Below, piece by piece: positions 7,665-18,597 of a stretch of 64,000 bases of DNA. The position numbers and the translations under genes were made by a program. The stretch's first letter is position 1. The number at the start of each line of letters is the position of its first letter. Origin of the DNA: Bacillus cereus group sp. RP43 (GTDB lineage Bacteria > Bacillota > Bacilli > Bacillales > Bacillaceae_G); NCBI RefSeq assembly GCF_040459645.1, contig NZ_JARVHQ010000001.1, forward strand, positions 3,224,001-3,288,000. Direction: 5' to 3'. The notes beneath the pieces were generated by a model, which saw nothing but the letters and a program-made list of their open reading frames with translations, had not been told where the DNA came from and did no database searches.

Positions 7665-9044
7665 TTATGTTGCCTTTATAACATATTTAGAAAGCATCCA
7701 CAAGTTAAAGCCAACTGAAATCGTATAACCAGCGTATGTTGAAATGATAAAACTTACATAATCGAAATACGGGAGCAATACAATATTTAAAACTATCTTC
7801 ACAATAATGCCAATTACTAATCCTAACACTGTTTTCTGTTGTTGATTAATCCCTTGTAACATCGCAGCCGTTACTGTAAAAAGCGAAAATAGTATACAGG
7901 CAGGAGCATAATACTGTAAAATGACTCTCCCCATCTCTGGATCATTTCCGGCACCAAATAAAAGAGTATATACTGGTTTTGCTAACAACATCATTCCAAT
8001 TGCCGCTGGTACCGTAATTGCTACTACTAATACATTCGTCCTCGTAAAATGTTTGTACAGTAACTTCACATTTCCTGCTGTATAGGCTTTTGTCATCTCT
8101 GGTACGAGAGACATACTAAAAGCAGTCGCAACGGAAACTGGGATAAGTACAACCATTTGAACAAGACCAATTATTGCATTAATCTTCTCCGCTTCTCCTT
8201 GCACATACCCTATTTGTATAAGTAGTTTATTTATTGTAAATGTATCAATTGTCTGATACAACGGAATTGCTAAACCAACTACAACAAACGGGATTGAATA
8301 TGTAAAAAGCTCCTTATATAACGAGAAAAAAGATTTCGTAGTTTGCGGTATACTTGCCATTTCTTTTTTCTTTAAGTGCTTTCTCCTTTTTATGTAATAC
8401 GCACTTAAAACAGTTAATCCACCTATCGCTCCCATAAAGGCACCAAACGTTGAAATACCAACAGCCAGCGAGACAGAAGCTTTTAAAATATATAAAACGA
8501 CAAAGCTTCCTATTAAAATGGTTAAGACCCGAAAAAATTGCTCCACAACTACACTTAGTGCAGAAGGTCCCATCGATTGGAATCCTTGAAAGAAGCCCCT
8601 TAATAAACTCATTACTGGTACAAGTATTAACGCAAAACTTACAATTTGAATATTATTAGTGACCGCCGTTACACTATTTCCGGTTTGATCATTGCCATCG
8701 GTTACTAGTTTAGCTAAATGTGGCGCTAGTATATATAACATAAAACACGAAATAACTCCCATTATTAACATAAAAACGATACCACTCTTTAGTACTCTCT
8801 TAACCGTATGGTAATCATTTAGTTGATCATATTTTGATACCATCTTTGAAACGGCGAGTGGTAATCCCATCGTAGCTATGCTGAGCATGATGGTATAAGG
8901 ACGATATGCATACGTGTATAGGACGTACCCACTCGTACCAACCATTGCTGTAAATGGTATAACATATATAAACCCTAACATTTTAGATATCATTGTTGCC
9001 ATCGTTAAAAATATCGTTCCACGTAAAAACGGTGATCCTTTCAT
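7665..9044 (-). CDS. MOP-superfamily polysaccharide/lipid flippase (YtgP/SpoVB-like)
   Basis: 459 residues with about 12 membrane spans. The beginning, GSPFLRGTIFLTMATMISKMLGFIYVIPF split over two helices, is typical of the YtgP/SpoVB/YabM group of the MATE/MOP superfamily, which includes the lipid II flippase of bacilli. It is shorter than SpoVB and YtgP (roughly 520-540 residues), so it probably lacks the last two helices. The ATG at 9044 is preceded by GGGGG. Role: export of a lipid-linked saccharide, exact substrate unknown. Confidence 0.8.
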   Translation of the reverse strand: MKGSPFLRGTIFLTMATMISKMLGFIYVIPFTAMVGTSGYVLYTYAYRPYTIMLSIATMGLPLAVSKMVSKYDQLNDYHTVKRVLKSGIVFMLIMGVISCFMLYILAPHLAKLVTDGNDQTGNSVTAVTNNIQIVSFALILVPVMSLLRGFFQGFQSMGPSALSVVVEQFFRVLTILIGSFVVLYILKASVSLAVGISTFGAFMGAIGGLTVLSAYYIKRRKHLKKKEMASIPQTTKSFFSLYKELFTYSIPFVVVGLAIPLYQTIDTFTINKLLIQIGYVQGEAEKINAIIGLVQMVVLIPVSVATAFSMSLVPEMTKAYTAGNVKLLYKHFTRTNVLVVAITVPAAIGMMLLAKPVYTLLFGAGNDPEMGRVILQYYAPACILFSLFTVTAAMLQGINQQQKTVLGLVIGIIVKIVLNIVLLPYFDYVSFIISTYAGYTISVGFNLWMLSKYVIKAT

Positions 9045-9112
9045 CACATTCCCCCGCTACGCTTTATTATTACACATTATGGACAACTTCTTTTTTTTAG
9101 AACCGGAACAAA

Positions 9113-9142
9113 TAAAAAAGCCAATGAAAAATCATTGACTTT
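9113..9142 (-). terminator. Terminator of the dedA gene
   Basis: On the minus strand AGTCAATGA and TCATTGGCT pair, followed by six T. Confidence 0.75.
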
Positions 9143-9743
9143 AACGAGCTGTTTTTTTCTTTTTCAAATACTTTAATCCGAAGTAAAGAGCAATAAATAG
9201 GACTGCGCCTATAATTATGTAATGTGTGTAATCAGATGCATACTCTTTAATATGTCGCCAATTTCCACCAAGCTTTTCACCTAAGTATATAAATAGTATT
9301 GACCATGGAATAATCGCTACTACTGTATACAGTGTGAAAAGTTTTAATGGCATCTTAGCTAGTCCTGCTGGAATAGAGATGGCATGACGTACAATTGGGA
9401 TAAAACGTGCCGAAAATATTACTCCCGCTCCGTAACGCTTAAACCAATTTTCTGCTATGTCTAAATGATGTTTATTAATAAGCAGATATTTCCCGTATTT
9501 TTCTACAACCGGACGCCCTCCGTAGTATCCAAGCCAATATAAAAAGATTTGGGCTAAAGTACCACCGATTGTTCCCGCAATAACTGCACCGGCAAAGCTA
9601 ATTTTACCATCTGCTACTAAAAAACCAGCATAAGAAAGTACAATTTCACTTGGGATAACTTCAATCATTAAAGCTAGAGCTACTCCGAAGTATCCTAGAC
9701 TTGCAAAAAATTGCAATAACTGATCTATTATATTCGCTAACAT
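9141..9743 (-). CDS. DedA-family membrane protein
   Basis: 200 residues. It contains the DedA/SNARE-associated (VTT) features: an acidic EVIPSE motif early, the GGTLAQIFLYWLGYYGGRP stretch, a YGAGVIFSARFIPIVRHAIS segment with the conserved Arg, and PAGLAKM. Members are undecaprenyl-phosphate or phospholipid flippases/scramblases in the cell membrane. The gene is read alone, with a terminator after it. Confidence 0.88.
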   Translation of the reverse strand: MLANIIDQLLQFFASLGYFGVALALMIEVIPSEIVLSYAGFLVADGKISFAGAVIAGTIGGTLAQIFLYWLGYYGGRPVVEKYGKYLLINKHHLDIAENWFKRYGAGVIFSARFIPIVRHAISIPAGLAKMPLKLFTLYTVVAIIPWSILFIYLGEKLGGNWRHIKEYASDYTHYIIIGAVLFIALYFGLKYLKKKKTAR

Positions 9744-9876
9744 ATTCTTTTCTATCTCCTTTTTTCTTCACATACCATCCCATTATTACATAAAGGTTGC
9801 AATCTGCCAATATCTTCATTTCTTGCATATGTACAATTCTTTATACATATGCAAGAACAAACAGCGTGCCCCATTA

Positions 9877-10494
9877 CTAATCTATTATTTTTTCCTTCTG
9901 TGGGTCTTTCATGTAGGCAAACATCTCTTTAATCTGCTCTTCTGTATTTCTAGCAATTGATAAATTAGGTAATTCATTTTCACCAAAAAACTCCACATCT
10001 TCTGTTTCAATGCTAGTTTCCTTTTCTCCACCAACAATCTCACATCCAATAAAAATCTTATATACATGCGTTGCCGATGGAGATGGATAATGCTTTTCTT
10101 TATCAAAAATTGCAAGTAACTTAAAATGGTCGACTTCATAACCAGTCTCTTCCATAACCTCTTTCGCTGCGACTTCTGTTGGCGTATAACCAATATCAGC
10201 CCATCCACCTGGCAATGCCCATTTCCCATCACTTTTTTCTTTCACAAATAATAATTTTTCATTCTGAAAAATAACTGCCCGTATATCAACTTTAGGTGTT
10301 TGATAGCCTGTCTCACTTGCAAATAAATTCTCTACTACTTCCCAATCTGTTTTTGTGTAATGTGACATCATCGCAATTGAAATGTCTCGTAATTGTTGGA
10401 AACGCTCTAGATCATACACATCTTTGGAGTACGTTAAACCTGCTTGTGCTATTGATTGTATTTGTTTTACCCAATCAATCCACTTAACCGTCAT
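9877..10494 (-). CDS. Nudix hydrolase with NUDIX_N domain
   Basis: 205 residues. The first 60 residues match the helical NUDIX_N domain (WVKQIQSIAQAGLTYSKDVYD) that precedes a Nudix domain in a Firmicute ADP-ribose/nucleotide pyrophosphatase clade. The Nudix box is GYTPTEVAAKEVMEETGY at about residues 101-118. The first glutamate of the classical GX5E is a tyrosine here and the Arg is Lys, while the metal-binding EVMEE core is intact. It acts in the cytoplasm on a nucleoside-diphosphate derivative that cannot be named from sequence. Confidence 0.82.
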   Translation of the reverse strand: MTVKWIDWVKQIQSIAQAGLTYSKDVYDLERFQQLRDISIAMMSHYTKTDWEVVENLFASETGYQTPKVDIRAVIFQNEKLLFVKEKSDGKWALPGGWADIGYTPTEVAAKEVMEETGYEVDHFKLLAIFDKEKHYPSPSATHVYKIFIGCEIVGGEKETSIETEDVEFFGENELPNLSIARNTEEQIKEMFAYMKDPQKEKIID

Positions 10495-10543
10495 ATTTAC
10501 ACAACTCCATTCTACTAAATTTTATTTCTCCATCTTTAGTATA

Positions 10544-10577
10544 CAAAAAAAGAGATTGATAATGTTTCAATCTCCTT
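10544..10577 (-). terminator. Terminator of the cotH gene
   Basis: On the minus strand GGAGATTGA and TCAATCTCT pair and are followed by seven T. Confidence 0.8.
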
Positions 10578-10582
10578 CAAAA

Positions 10583-11665
<1,083 letters not shown>

Positions 11666-11691
11666 TCATCCCTTCTCTGTTCTCTTCATTC

Positions 11692-11699
11692 AATGTATG
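11692..11699 (-). promoter_or_regulatory. Possible mother-cell sigma -10 element of cotH
   Basis: On the minus strand CATACATT matches the sigma-E/sigma-K -10 family and is placed about 33 bases before the cotH ATG. The -35 is not clear. Confidence 0.35.
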
Positions 11700-11840
11700 C
11701 GCCTTGTCTTGTCCATACATCCGCTATCATCTATTTATATAAAATTACACTCTTGTCCTGTTCAGAAAGAAACCGAATCTCATATCATGTTAAGGAAAAA
11801 GAATACCTGTTTACTTTAATGTATGATAAGGAGGATTTCT

Positions 11841-12482
11841 ATGAAACGTGATATTAGAAAAGCTGTTGAAGAAATCAAAAGTGCTGGGATGGAGGATTTC
11901 TTACACCAAGATCCAAGTACTTTTGAGTGTGATGACGATTGCACATCCAAAATAGAGTGTAGCGATGATTGCAAATGTCCAAGAACAAGATGTACTCGCG
12001 TGAAACATTGTACTTTCGTTACAAAATGTACTCATGTAAAAAAATGGACATTCGTTACAAAATGTACTCGTGTCCGCGTTCAAAAATGGACATTCGTTAC
12101 AAAATTTACTCGTAGAAAAGAATGCGTTTTAGTTACAAAACGTACTCGCGTGAAACATTGTACTTTTGTTACAAAATGTGTACGCTTTGAAAAGAAATTT
12201 TACTGGACAAAACGATGTTACTGTAAAAAATGTGTATTTTTCCCTCATAGCCATCATGGTTCTTGTGATGATTCGCGGGATCATGGTAAGGACTGTCATG
12301 ATGATGGGCACAAATGGGATCATGGTAAAGACTGTCACGATGACGGGCACAAATGGGATCATGGTAAAGACTGTCACGATGACGGGCACAAATGGAATGA
12401 TTGCAAAGATAGCAGACACAAGTCTTCTTCTTGCAAGAATAAAAAATTCGATCACTTCTGGTATAAAAAACGTAATTGCTAG
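11841..12482 (+). CDS. exsB: ExsB/CotG-like Cys-rich repetitive coat/exosporium protein
   Basis: 213 residues; the ATG at 11841 follows AAGGAGG. Three parts are visible: an acidic Cys-containing head; a basic central section made of about seven imperfect copies of a 12-residue unit of the type CTFVTKCTRVKH; and three tandem 13-residue units DHGKDCHDDGHKW (12279-12395), the last two identical in DNA. There are over 25 cysteines and many Thr, Lys and His. This composition and the location opposite cotH match ExsB/CotG proteins, which are heavily phosphorylated by CotH and needed for coat/exosporium attachment. Repeat number is likely to vary between strains. Confidence 0.88.
   Translation: MKRDIRKAVEEIKSAGMEDFLHQDPSTFECDDDCTSKIECSDDCKCPRTRCTRVKHCTFVTKCTHVKKWTFVTKCTRVRVQKWTFVTKFTRRKECVLVTKRTRVKHCTFVTKCVRFEKKFYWTKRCYCKKCVFFPHSHHGSCDDSRDHGKDCHDDGHKWDHGKDCHDDGHKWDHGKDCHDDGHKWNDCKDSRHKSSSCKNKKFDHFWYKKRNC
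12279..12395 (+). repeat. Three tandem 39-bp repeats inside exsB
   Basis: Units 12279-12317, 12318-12356 and 12357-12395 each encode Asp-His-Gly-Lys-Asp-Cys-His-Asp-Asp-Gly-His-Lys-Trp. Units 2 and 3 are identical; unit 1 differs at three silent positions. This points to recent unit duplication or gene conversion. Confidence 0.95.
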
Positions 12483-12497
12483 TTTTTTATACCCACC

Positions 12498-12525
12498 AAA
12501 AAAGGCCGCATTGCGGCCTTTTTTA
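12498..12525. terminator. Bidirectional terminator between exsB and the phosphatase gene
   Basis: AAAAAAGGCCGCA and TGCGGCCTTTTTT form a near loop-less stem flanked by A and T runs, lying between two convergent genes. Confidence 0.92.
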
Positions 12526-12528
12526 CGT

Positions 12529-13140
12529 TTACTGAAAATGGCTTATATCTGCAAATTGTTTTACTTTACCAAGATCTTCATCAAATTCAATCACACTAAG
12601 ACTCGCGCTATGCATAAATGGCTCTCCCCATACATGTTCAATTTCAACACCTGCAAAATGCCCTACAAGTAATTTCGCTGCTGCAGCATGAGAGACAATT
12701 AAAATATTTTCCCCTTTATGCTTTTCTAAAAGAAATTGTATCCCTTCAATTACTCTTTTATGAACAGCCGTAAAGTTTTCCCCTGATGTTGATTGAAAAA
12801 GATGTGGTTCATTCCAAAATAAATGTACTTCTTCTGGATATTGCATTTCTATCTCATCGATTGTTTGTCCTTCCCATATACCCATGTTAATTTCATAAAA
12901 ATGCTCATCCGCTATTATCGGTATATCACGTTCGCCCTTTATTAACTTTGCAGTATGAAGTGTTCTTTCACTCGGACTACTATAGATCGCATCGATAGCT
13001 AAATCTTTCATTCGGTCACCTAATTGTTTCGCTTGTAACATACCATTTTCAGTTAAAGCTGAATTTTTCCGTCCTTGCATTCGCTTCGCTACATTCCATT
13101 CTGTTTCACCGTGCCTTGTTACATATACAGTTGTTTTCAT
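12529..13140 (-). CDS. Histidine phosphatase family protein (phosphoglycerate mutase-like)
   Basis: 203 residues. The RHG motif TRHGETEWN at residues 8-16 carries the phospho-accepting His, and further family features are SSPSERTLHTAKLI, the acidic NMGIWEGQ and the second catalytic His in IVSHAAAAKLL. It is a cofactor-independent-size phosphatase of the PhoE/GpmB kind, so a broad phosphatase is more likely than a glycolytic mutase. It is the third gene of a unit with fosB and an SDR gene (16-base gap) and shares their transcript. Confidence 0.87.
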   Translation of the reverse strand: MKTTVYVTRHGETEWNVAKRMQGRKNSALTENGMLQAKQLGDRMKDLAIDAIYSSPSERTLHTAKLIKGERDIPIIADEHFYEINMGIWEGQTIDEIEMQYPEEVHLFWNEPHLFQSTSGENFTAVHKRVIEGIQFLLEKHKGENILIVSHAAAAKLLVGHFAGVEIEHVWGEPFMHSASLSVIEFDEDLGKVKQFADISHFQ

Positions 13141-13156
13141 TTCTCATTCCCCCGTA

Positions 13157-13699
13157 TCAATTTGGTCGTAATTCCCATGGTTCTATTTGCCCTACAATCC
13201 ATTCATTGCAATTACTTTCAATCCCCTTAATTACTCCATCTGATATTTCTTTATGAGTAAGCCATCTTCCGTATGTATCTTCTAAAATAAAACCTAATAT
13301 AATTCTATGATATCGACAAAGCGTACCACCTATTTTCTTTGCAGTCATACGCGATGCTTTACTGCCTAAAACATGAAATAAACTGTATGTTTCAGACGAA
13401 AATTCTATCTCCTTACAAATGAGTGATAACGCATACTTTGCACTTGAATGTATCCATGCAACAACTAATGTTATGGGACCATTTCTCTCAATTGTACCTT
13501 TAATAGCTAACTTTACATCGTCACTATTATGATAATCTAACGGAAGGCATGTGATTTTTTCTGGTGCAGAACTTGCTCGCTTCACATTTTCTAATTTCAC
13601 TTCATCTCGTCCAATAATAGAAACATGGACCCCTTGCTCACAAAGCCATATAGAAACTTTCTTTAACATCCCTGTTCCACCGATTACAAGTGCATGCAA
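13157..13699 (-). CDS. Short-chain dehydrogenase-like protein
   Basis: 180 residues starting with a Rossmann strand and a glycine-rich loop, MHALVIGGTGMLKKVSIWL, followed by VSIIGRD after the second strand and LPLDYHN at the third. It is short for an SDR, and the central region lacks an obvious YxxxK; the Ser/Tyr/Lys triad cannot be assigned. It lies between fosB (13-base gap) and the histidine phosphatase gene. It probably binds NAD(P); the reaction is unknown. Confidence 0.7.
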   Translation of the reverse strand: MHALVIGGTGMLKKVSIWLCEQGVHVSIIGRDEVKLENVKRASSAPEKITCLPLDYHNSDDVKLAIKGTIERNGPITLVVAWIHSSAKYALSLICKEIEFSSETYSLFHVLGSKASRMTAKKIGGTLCRYHRIILGFILEDTYGRWLTHKEISDGVIKGIESNCNEWIVGQIEPWELRPN

Positions 13700-13712
13700 A
13701 TACTCTTCCTCC

Positions 13713-14129
13713 CTAGTAAAATGTCATATGTGGTTTTTCTTCCCTATAATAATTTAGACGGTCTTGCAGTGTCCCTGAATGAAACTCGAACTTGTGACCG
13801 TCAGGATCAACAAAATATATAGACTCACAATCTCTCACATTACGTTCTCTTCCTAGTAAAATATGAACATTATTTTCTTCTAACCGATGTAACAGGCGTT
13901 CAAAATCTTTTTGTTCAACAGAAAATGCGAGGTGCGTGTAAGATTGATGAATCTCCTTTCTCGGAATATGTGCCTCTTCATTCAGTGCTACCCATACTCC
14001 ACATATATTGAAATATGCAAGTTTTCTCCCTTTAACTAATAGTTCTCCTTCTAGCACTCTTTCATAAAACAGAATAGCGTTTTCTAAATTTGATACTGAA
14101 AAACAAAGATGATTGATTCCTTTCAACAC
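13713..14129 (-). CDS. fosB: FosB metallothiol (bacillithiol) transferase, fosfomycin resistance
   Basis: 138 residues from a GTG start at 14129 with GGAGG eight bases upstream, exactly the FosB length. It is a vicinal-oxygen-chelate fold enzyme. Metal ligands His7 (GINHLCF), His66-region (SYTHLAF) and Glu115-region (GHKFEFHSG) are present, as are Cys9 and the C-terminal [15 protein letters not shown] tail. It opens the epoxide of fosfomycin with bacillithiol, using Mn2+/Mg2+, in the cytoplasm. This is the ordinary chromosomal fosB of the group, not an acquired cassette: base composition and surroundings are those of the neighbours. Confidence 0.93.
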   Translation of the reverse strand: MLKGINHLCFSVSNLENAILFYERVLEGELLVKGRKLAYFNICGVWVALNEEAHIPRKEIHQSYTHLAFSVEQKDFERLLHRLEENNVHILLGRERNVRDCESIYFVDPDGHKFEFHSGTLQDRLNYYREEKPHMTFY

Positions 14130-14152
14130 TCCACGTTCCTCCTTAAACAAAT

Positions 14153-14182
14153 AAAAGATGAGTGAAAATTCACTCATCTTTT
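14153..14182 (-). terminator. Terminator of the OppA-type gene
   Basis: AAAAGATGAGTGAA and its complement pair around two bases. It isolates the OppA gene from the fosB unit downstream. Confidence 0.88.
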
Positions 14183-14188
14183 ATTATA

Positions 14189-15850
14189 CTATTTCTTTGT
14201 AATATATGCCCATTTATAACTGAAGTCGCCACCGAACGTATGGTTAGCAATACCATTTACATACGTCTTCTCTAAGTAAGCTGTACTTTGTTGGTACGTA
14301 GGAGAGATTGCAGCGTCTTGACCAATTAAGATTTTTTCAGCTTCCGCAAGTGCTTTCCAGCGTGCTGCGTCATCTTTTAGTAGTTCTCCTTTTGATTTTG
14401 CTACTAAATCATCATACTTCGGATTTGAATAATCCATTTCATTAAATGAGCTTCCAGTAACGAACATATCGATATATGTCATTGGGTCTGGATAATCTGG
14501 ACTCCATGCAGATAATGAGAATTCATATTCAAATTTCTTTTCTAAATCTAACTTCTGCTTATATGGTTGTTGCTTCAAATTCACTTTAATACCAGGTAAG
14601 TTTTTCTCTAATTCTTCTTTAATAAAGTCGCCCACTTTTTTACGACTACCGTTATCATCATTTAGTAATTCTACTGTAATTGTATCTTGACCAAGTTCTT
14701 TCTTCGCTTCTTCCCACAGTTTTTTTGCTTTCGCAGCATTATCTTTACTGTCACGGAAATTTTTATTTACAGTGCGGAAGTCTTTTCCATCTGGTCCTGT
14801 CGTAAACTTTTCAGGTACTAAGAAATACGCTGGCAATGATCCATCATTCAAAATAACATCCGCAATTCCTTTTTTATCGTACGCTAAATCAATCGCCTCA
14901 CGAACCTTTTGATTTTTAAACGTTGCATTTTTCTGATTAAAACGTAGGAAATACATGCGTGGGTCTAGCTTCGTTTTAAATTCATCTGGTTTATTCTTTT
15001 TATATTTGTCTACAAACTCAGAACTTAAAATGACACGGTCTGCTTGATCACTATCATATAAATTTACCCCAGTACTTGTCTCTTTTACTATACCCACATT
15101 AATTTCTTGTAATTTCACAGCATCTTTATCCCAATAATTTGGGTTTTTCTTTAACTGGTAACTTTGTTCATGTTTCCATTCACTCATTGTAAATGGTCCA
15201 TTGTACAATAATTTATCTGCTTCTAATCCGTATTTATCCCCTTGTCCTTTTACATACTTTTCATTTAATGGGAAGAATGTAGGGAACGAAGTAAGCTCAA
15301 GGAAATAAGGTGCTGGTTGCTCTAATTCTACTACCAACGTTTTATCATCCTTCGCTTTAACACCTAATTGATCCGACGGTACTTCTCCTTTATTTACTTT
15401 CTGTGCATTTTTCACATCAAATAAAATAAATGCATATTCTGCTGCTATTGCTTTATCTAATGTACGTTGCCACGCATATACAAAATCTTGTGCTCGAACT
15501 GGATCACCATTTGACCATTTTGCATCACGTAATTCAAATGTATATGTCTTTTTATCTTCACTAATCTTCACGTCTTTGGCCATACCTGGCGTTGGTTTAT
15601 TATCTTTATCTAGACGATATAATCCTTCCATTGCATTTACAAATACACGGAAAGATACAGAATCTGTTGATTTAGATGTATCCATTGAAGGAATTTCAGC
15701 TGTTTCTAGCAAATTTAAAACTTGTTTATCTGCCATTCCCTTACTTGATTCCTTCTTCGTTGTCGAAGCCTTCTCACCATTCCCACATCCCGCAACCAGT
15801 ACACTAGTCGTTAACGCAAGTGCAGCAATTGTTGTTGTCTTTCTCTTCAT
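14189..15850 (-). CDS. Oligopeptide ABC transporter substrate-binding lipoprotein (OppA type)
   Basis: 553 residues from the ATG at 15850 (GGAAGG upstream; an in-frame TTG lies five codons earlier). The signal peptide ends with the lipobox LVAGC. Family 5 solute-binding features follow: LNLLETAEIPSMDTS, the VYAWQRTLDK segment, LYNGPFTMSEWK and DNGSRKKVGDF. It binds extracellular peptides and delivers them to an Opp/Dpp permease. No permease or ATPase gene is next to it, so it is one of the several orphan OppA paralogues typical of this group and may serve a shared Opp system. Confidence 0.9.
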   Translation of the reverse strand: MKRKTTTIAALALTTSVLVAGCGNGEKASTTKKESSKGMADKQVLNLLETAEIPSMDTSKSTDSVSFRVFVNAMEGLYRLDKDNKPTPGMAKDVKISEDKKTYTFELRDAKWSNGDPVRAQDFVYAWQRTLDKAIAAEYAFILFDVKNAQKVNKGEVPSDQLGVKAKDDKTLVVELEQPAPYFLELTSFPTFFPLNEKYVKGQGDKYGLEADKLLYNGPFTMSEWKHEQSYQLKKNPNYWDKDAVKLQEINVGIVKETSTGVNLYDSDQADRVILSSEFVDKYKKNKPDEFKTKLDPRMYFLRFNQKNATFKNQKVREAIDLAYDKKGIADVILNDGSLPAYFLVPEKFTTGPDGKDFRTVNKNFRDSKDNAAKAKKLWEEAKKELGQDTITVELLNDDNGSRKKVGDFIKEELEKNLPGIKVNLKQQPYKQKLDLEKKFEYEFSLSAWSPDYPDPMTYIDMFVTGSSFNEMDYSNPKYDDLVAKSKGELLKDDAARWKALAEAEKILIGQDAAISPTYQQSTAYLEKTYVNGIANHTFGGDFSYKWAYITKK

Positions 15851-15926
15851 TCTTCCTTCCCCCAATCTATATGTATAAGTTAAAACTTGTATAATATATT
15901 TTATTATACAAAAGATTCTGATTATT

Positions 15927-16919
15927 TTAAATATTTATTTTCATAAAAGAAAAAAAGCGGTCAGAAATTGCTTTCCCTCCGCTTTGTTGAATAGCATTTA
16001 CTTGCAATCCATCCTCTATTTCAAACGGATTTTGAACCTTGAATATTTCTTCCATCATCTTCAAAAACTCTTCTTCATTTTTAGATTCACCATTAATCGT
16101 AAGGGAGTATGGCTCAATTTCACTCAATTTATAATCAACAATAAATTGAATTGTAACTTTTTGTCTTGGCATCCCTGGGCTGTATCCTTGAAATTCTACT
16201 AATTCCATACCTTCCGAACCACGATAATATATCCACCCTGAATTTTGAAAATAGCTTTCAAACGATTCACCAATCGAAAAGAACGGATATTCATAAAGCG
16301 AACTTGTACGTACTTTTTGTATAATATCTCGATCAGTCGGAAAAAAGAAATGACTGAAAAAAATACTAGCAACTGCTAAAATAGTAACGATTGTTGCTCC
16401 CATTTTACTCGTTCCACCACTATCACGGATCAGATAATTTTCAACCGATTCATCTTTAATTCCCCGTGCTTTTATTCGATATATACGCCTTTCTGCAAAT
16501 TGATAATATAATCCATTTGCAAAAATCCCCATTCCAAATAGAATGAAAATGAGTAATAAAAACGTAAGAGGCACCATATTAATGATTGGCAACGCTACGT
16601 TGAACCCCATATAATAAGAAAATGCATCACATGCTACTAATAACAGTATAAATAAAGCAGCAGGTAAATAATACTTACGATATCCAAGCCAACCTACATT
16701 GAAAATAGCAGCCAAACCATTCCAGCTCCACCTAGCAATTCGCTTATTCTCAAGCTCCCATTTTCTTTTGTAATATGGATATTGTCTCCCTACATATACT
16801 TCTAATTCTTTGTCTATTAGCGAGCGTTCTTCACCTTGTTCATTATGCAAGTTTCGTTGACAATTTGCACAATTCAACTGATCATTAATACAAGGTCGCC
16901 CACAATTTATACATTTCAA
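15927..16919 (-). CDS. Zinc-ribbon membrane protein of unknown function
   Basis: 330 residues. I take the TTG at 16919, six bases after GAGGG; this makes the protein start with a zinc ribbon, KCINCGRPCINDQLNCANC (four Cys in two CxxC pairs). An ATG at 16937 is possible but has no ribosome site. About three to four membrane spans follow (residues 75-135 and near 185), then a soluble C-terminal domain with IQFIVDYKLSEIEPYSLTINGES. The role is unknown. It lies 25 bases after the alkyltransferase gene, in the same direction. Confidence 0.65.
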   Translation of the reverse strand: MKCINCGRPCINDQLNCANCQRNLHNEQGEERSLIDKELEVYVGRQYPYYKRKWELENKRIARWSWNGLAAIFNVGWLGYRKYYLPAALFILLLVACDAFSYYMGFNVALPIINMVPLTFLLLIFILFGMGIFANGLYYQFAERRIYRIKARGIKDESVENYLIRDSGGTSKMGATIVTILAVASIFFSHFFFPTDRDIIQKVRTSSLYEYPFFSIGESFESYFQNSGWIYYRGSEGMELVEFQGYSPGMPRQKVTIQFIVDYKLSEIEPYSLTINGESKNEEEFLKMMEEIFKVQNPFEIEDGLQVNAIQQSGGKAISDRFFSFMKINI

Positions 16920-16944
16920 AACAATCCCTCTTTCCATCCATACT

Positions 16945-17397
16945 TCATTTTAATATGCCTTCATGCTTCAATAACCACTCTTTCCTCCATAAACCACCCG
17001 CATACCCAACAAGTTTTCCACTCTTTCCTATTACACGATGACATGGAACGATAATTGAAATTGGATTCCGGCTATTTGCCCCTCCTATCGCTCGTACAGC
17101 TTTCGTATTCCCAACCTTATCTGCAATATCTAAATATGAAGCACTTACGCCATATGGTACGGTGTAAAGTGCATCCCATACATTCTTTTGGAATGGCGTT
17201 CCTTCAGCAGACAGTGGTACAGTAAACTCTTTTCTTTTTCCTTTAAAGTATTCATCTAATTCATTTATACATTGTTCAACAAGTTCATTTTTATGTTCTT
17301 CTTTTCTTTCTTCAACAAATATAACAGACGTAATCCCTTTCGTATTCGCTGTAATTTCCAGCAAACCTAATTCACTTTCATAATAAGCCTGATACAT
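16945..17397 (-). CDS. ogt: Methylated-DNA-protein-cysteine S-methyltransferase
   Basis: 150 residues. The active-site motif PCHRVIG contains the methyl-accepting cysteine, preceded by the DNA-binding helix and Arg finger region AVRAIGGANSRNPI, and the N-terminal TPFQKNVWDAL is also typical. It repairs O6-methylguanine and O4-methylthymine by suicidal transfer. A GGAGG ribosome site precedes the ATG. No Ada-type regulatory domain is present, so this is the constitutive Ogt type. Confidence 0.93.
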   Translation of the reverse strand: MYQAYYESELGLLEITANTKGITSVIFVEERKEEHKNELVEQCINELDEYFKGKRKEFTVPLSAEGTPFQKNVWDALYTVPYGVSASYLDIADKVGNTKAVRAIGGANSRNPISIIVPCHRVIGKSGKLVGYAGGLWRKEWLLKHEGILK

Positions 17398-17494
17398 ATG
17401 TCATCCTCCAATTCAATTCATATTAGCCATTGTAACACGAATAGACAAAATTTTTCGTATAAGCGTTTTATTAGGGAAACAAAAAAGAGGATGA

Positions 17495-18566
<1,072 letters not shown>

Positions 18567-18568
<2 letters not shown>

Positions 18569-18595
18569 AACCGAGAAGTTATTCCTCTCGGTTTT
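18567..18595. terminator. Bidirectional terminator between namA and an SDR gene
   Basis: AAAACCGAGA and TCTCGGTTTT form a 10-bp stem between convergent genes. Confidence 0.88.
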
Positions 18596-18597
18596 AC

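Noticed and set aside
12279..12395. Regular 39-bp repeats that might suggest a CRISPR array
   Set aside because: The units are directly joined without spacers, are in frame and encode a 13-residue protein repeat inside exsB.
12166..12672. A 168-codon open frame overlapping exsB in another frame
   Set aside because: It is a by-product of the exsB repeats and has no ribosome site; it also runs through the terminator at 12498-12525.
12529..14129. Reading the fosB unit as an acquired resistance island
   Set aside because: No insertion sequence, integrase, repeat border or change in base composition; the gene is a normal chromosomal feature of the B. cereus group.
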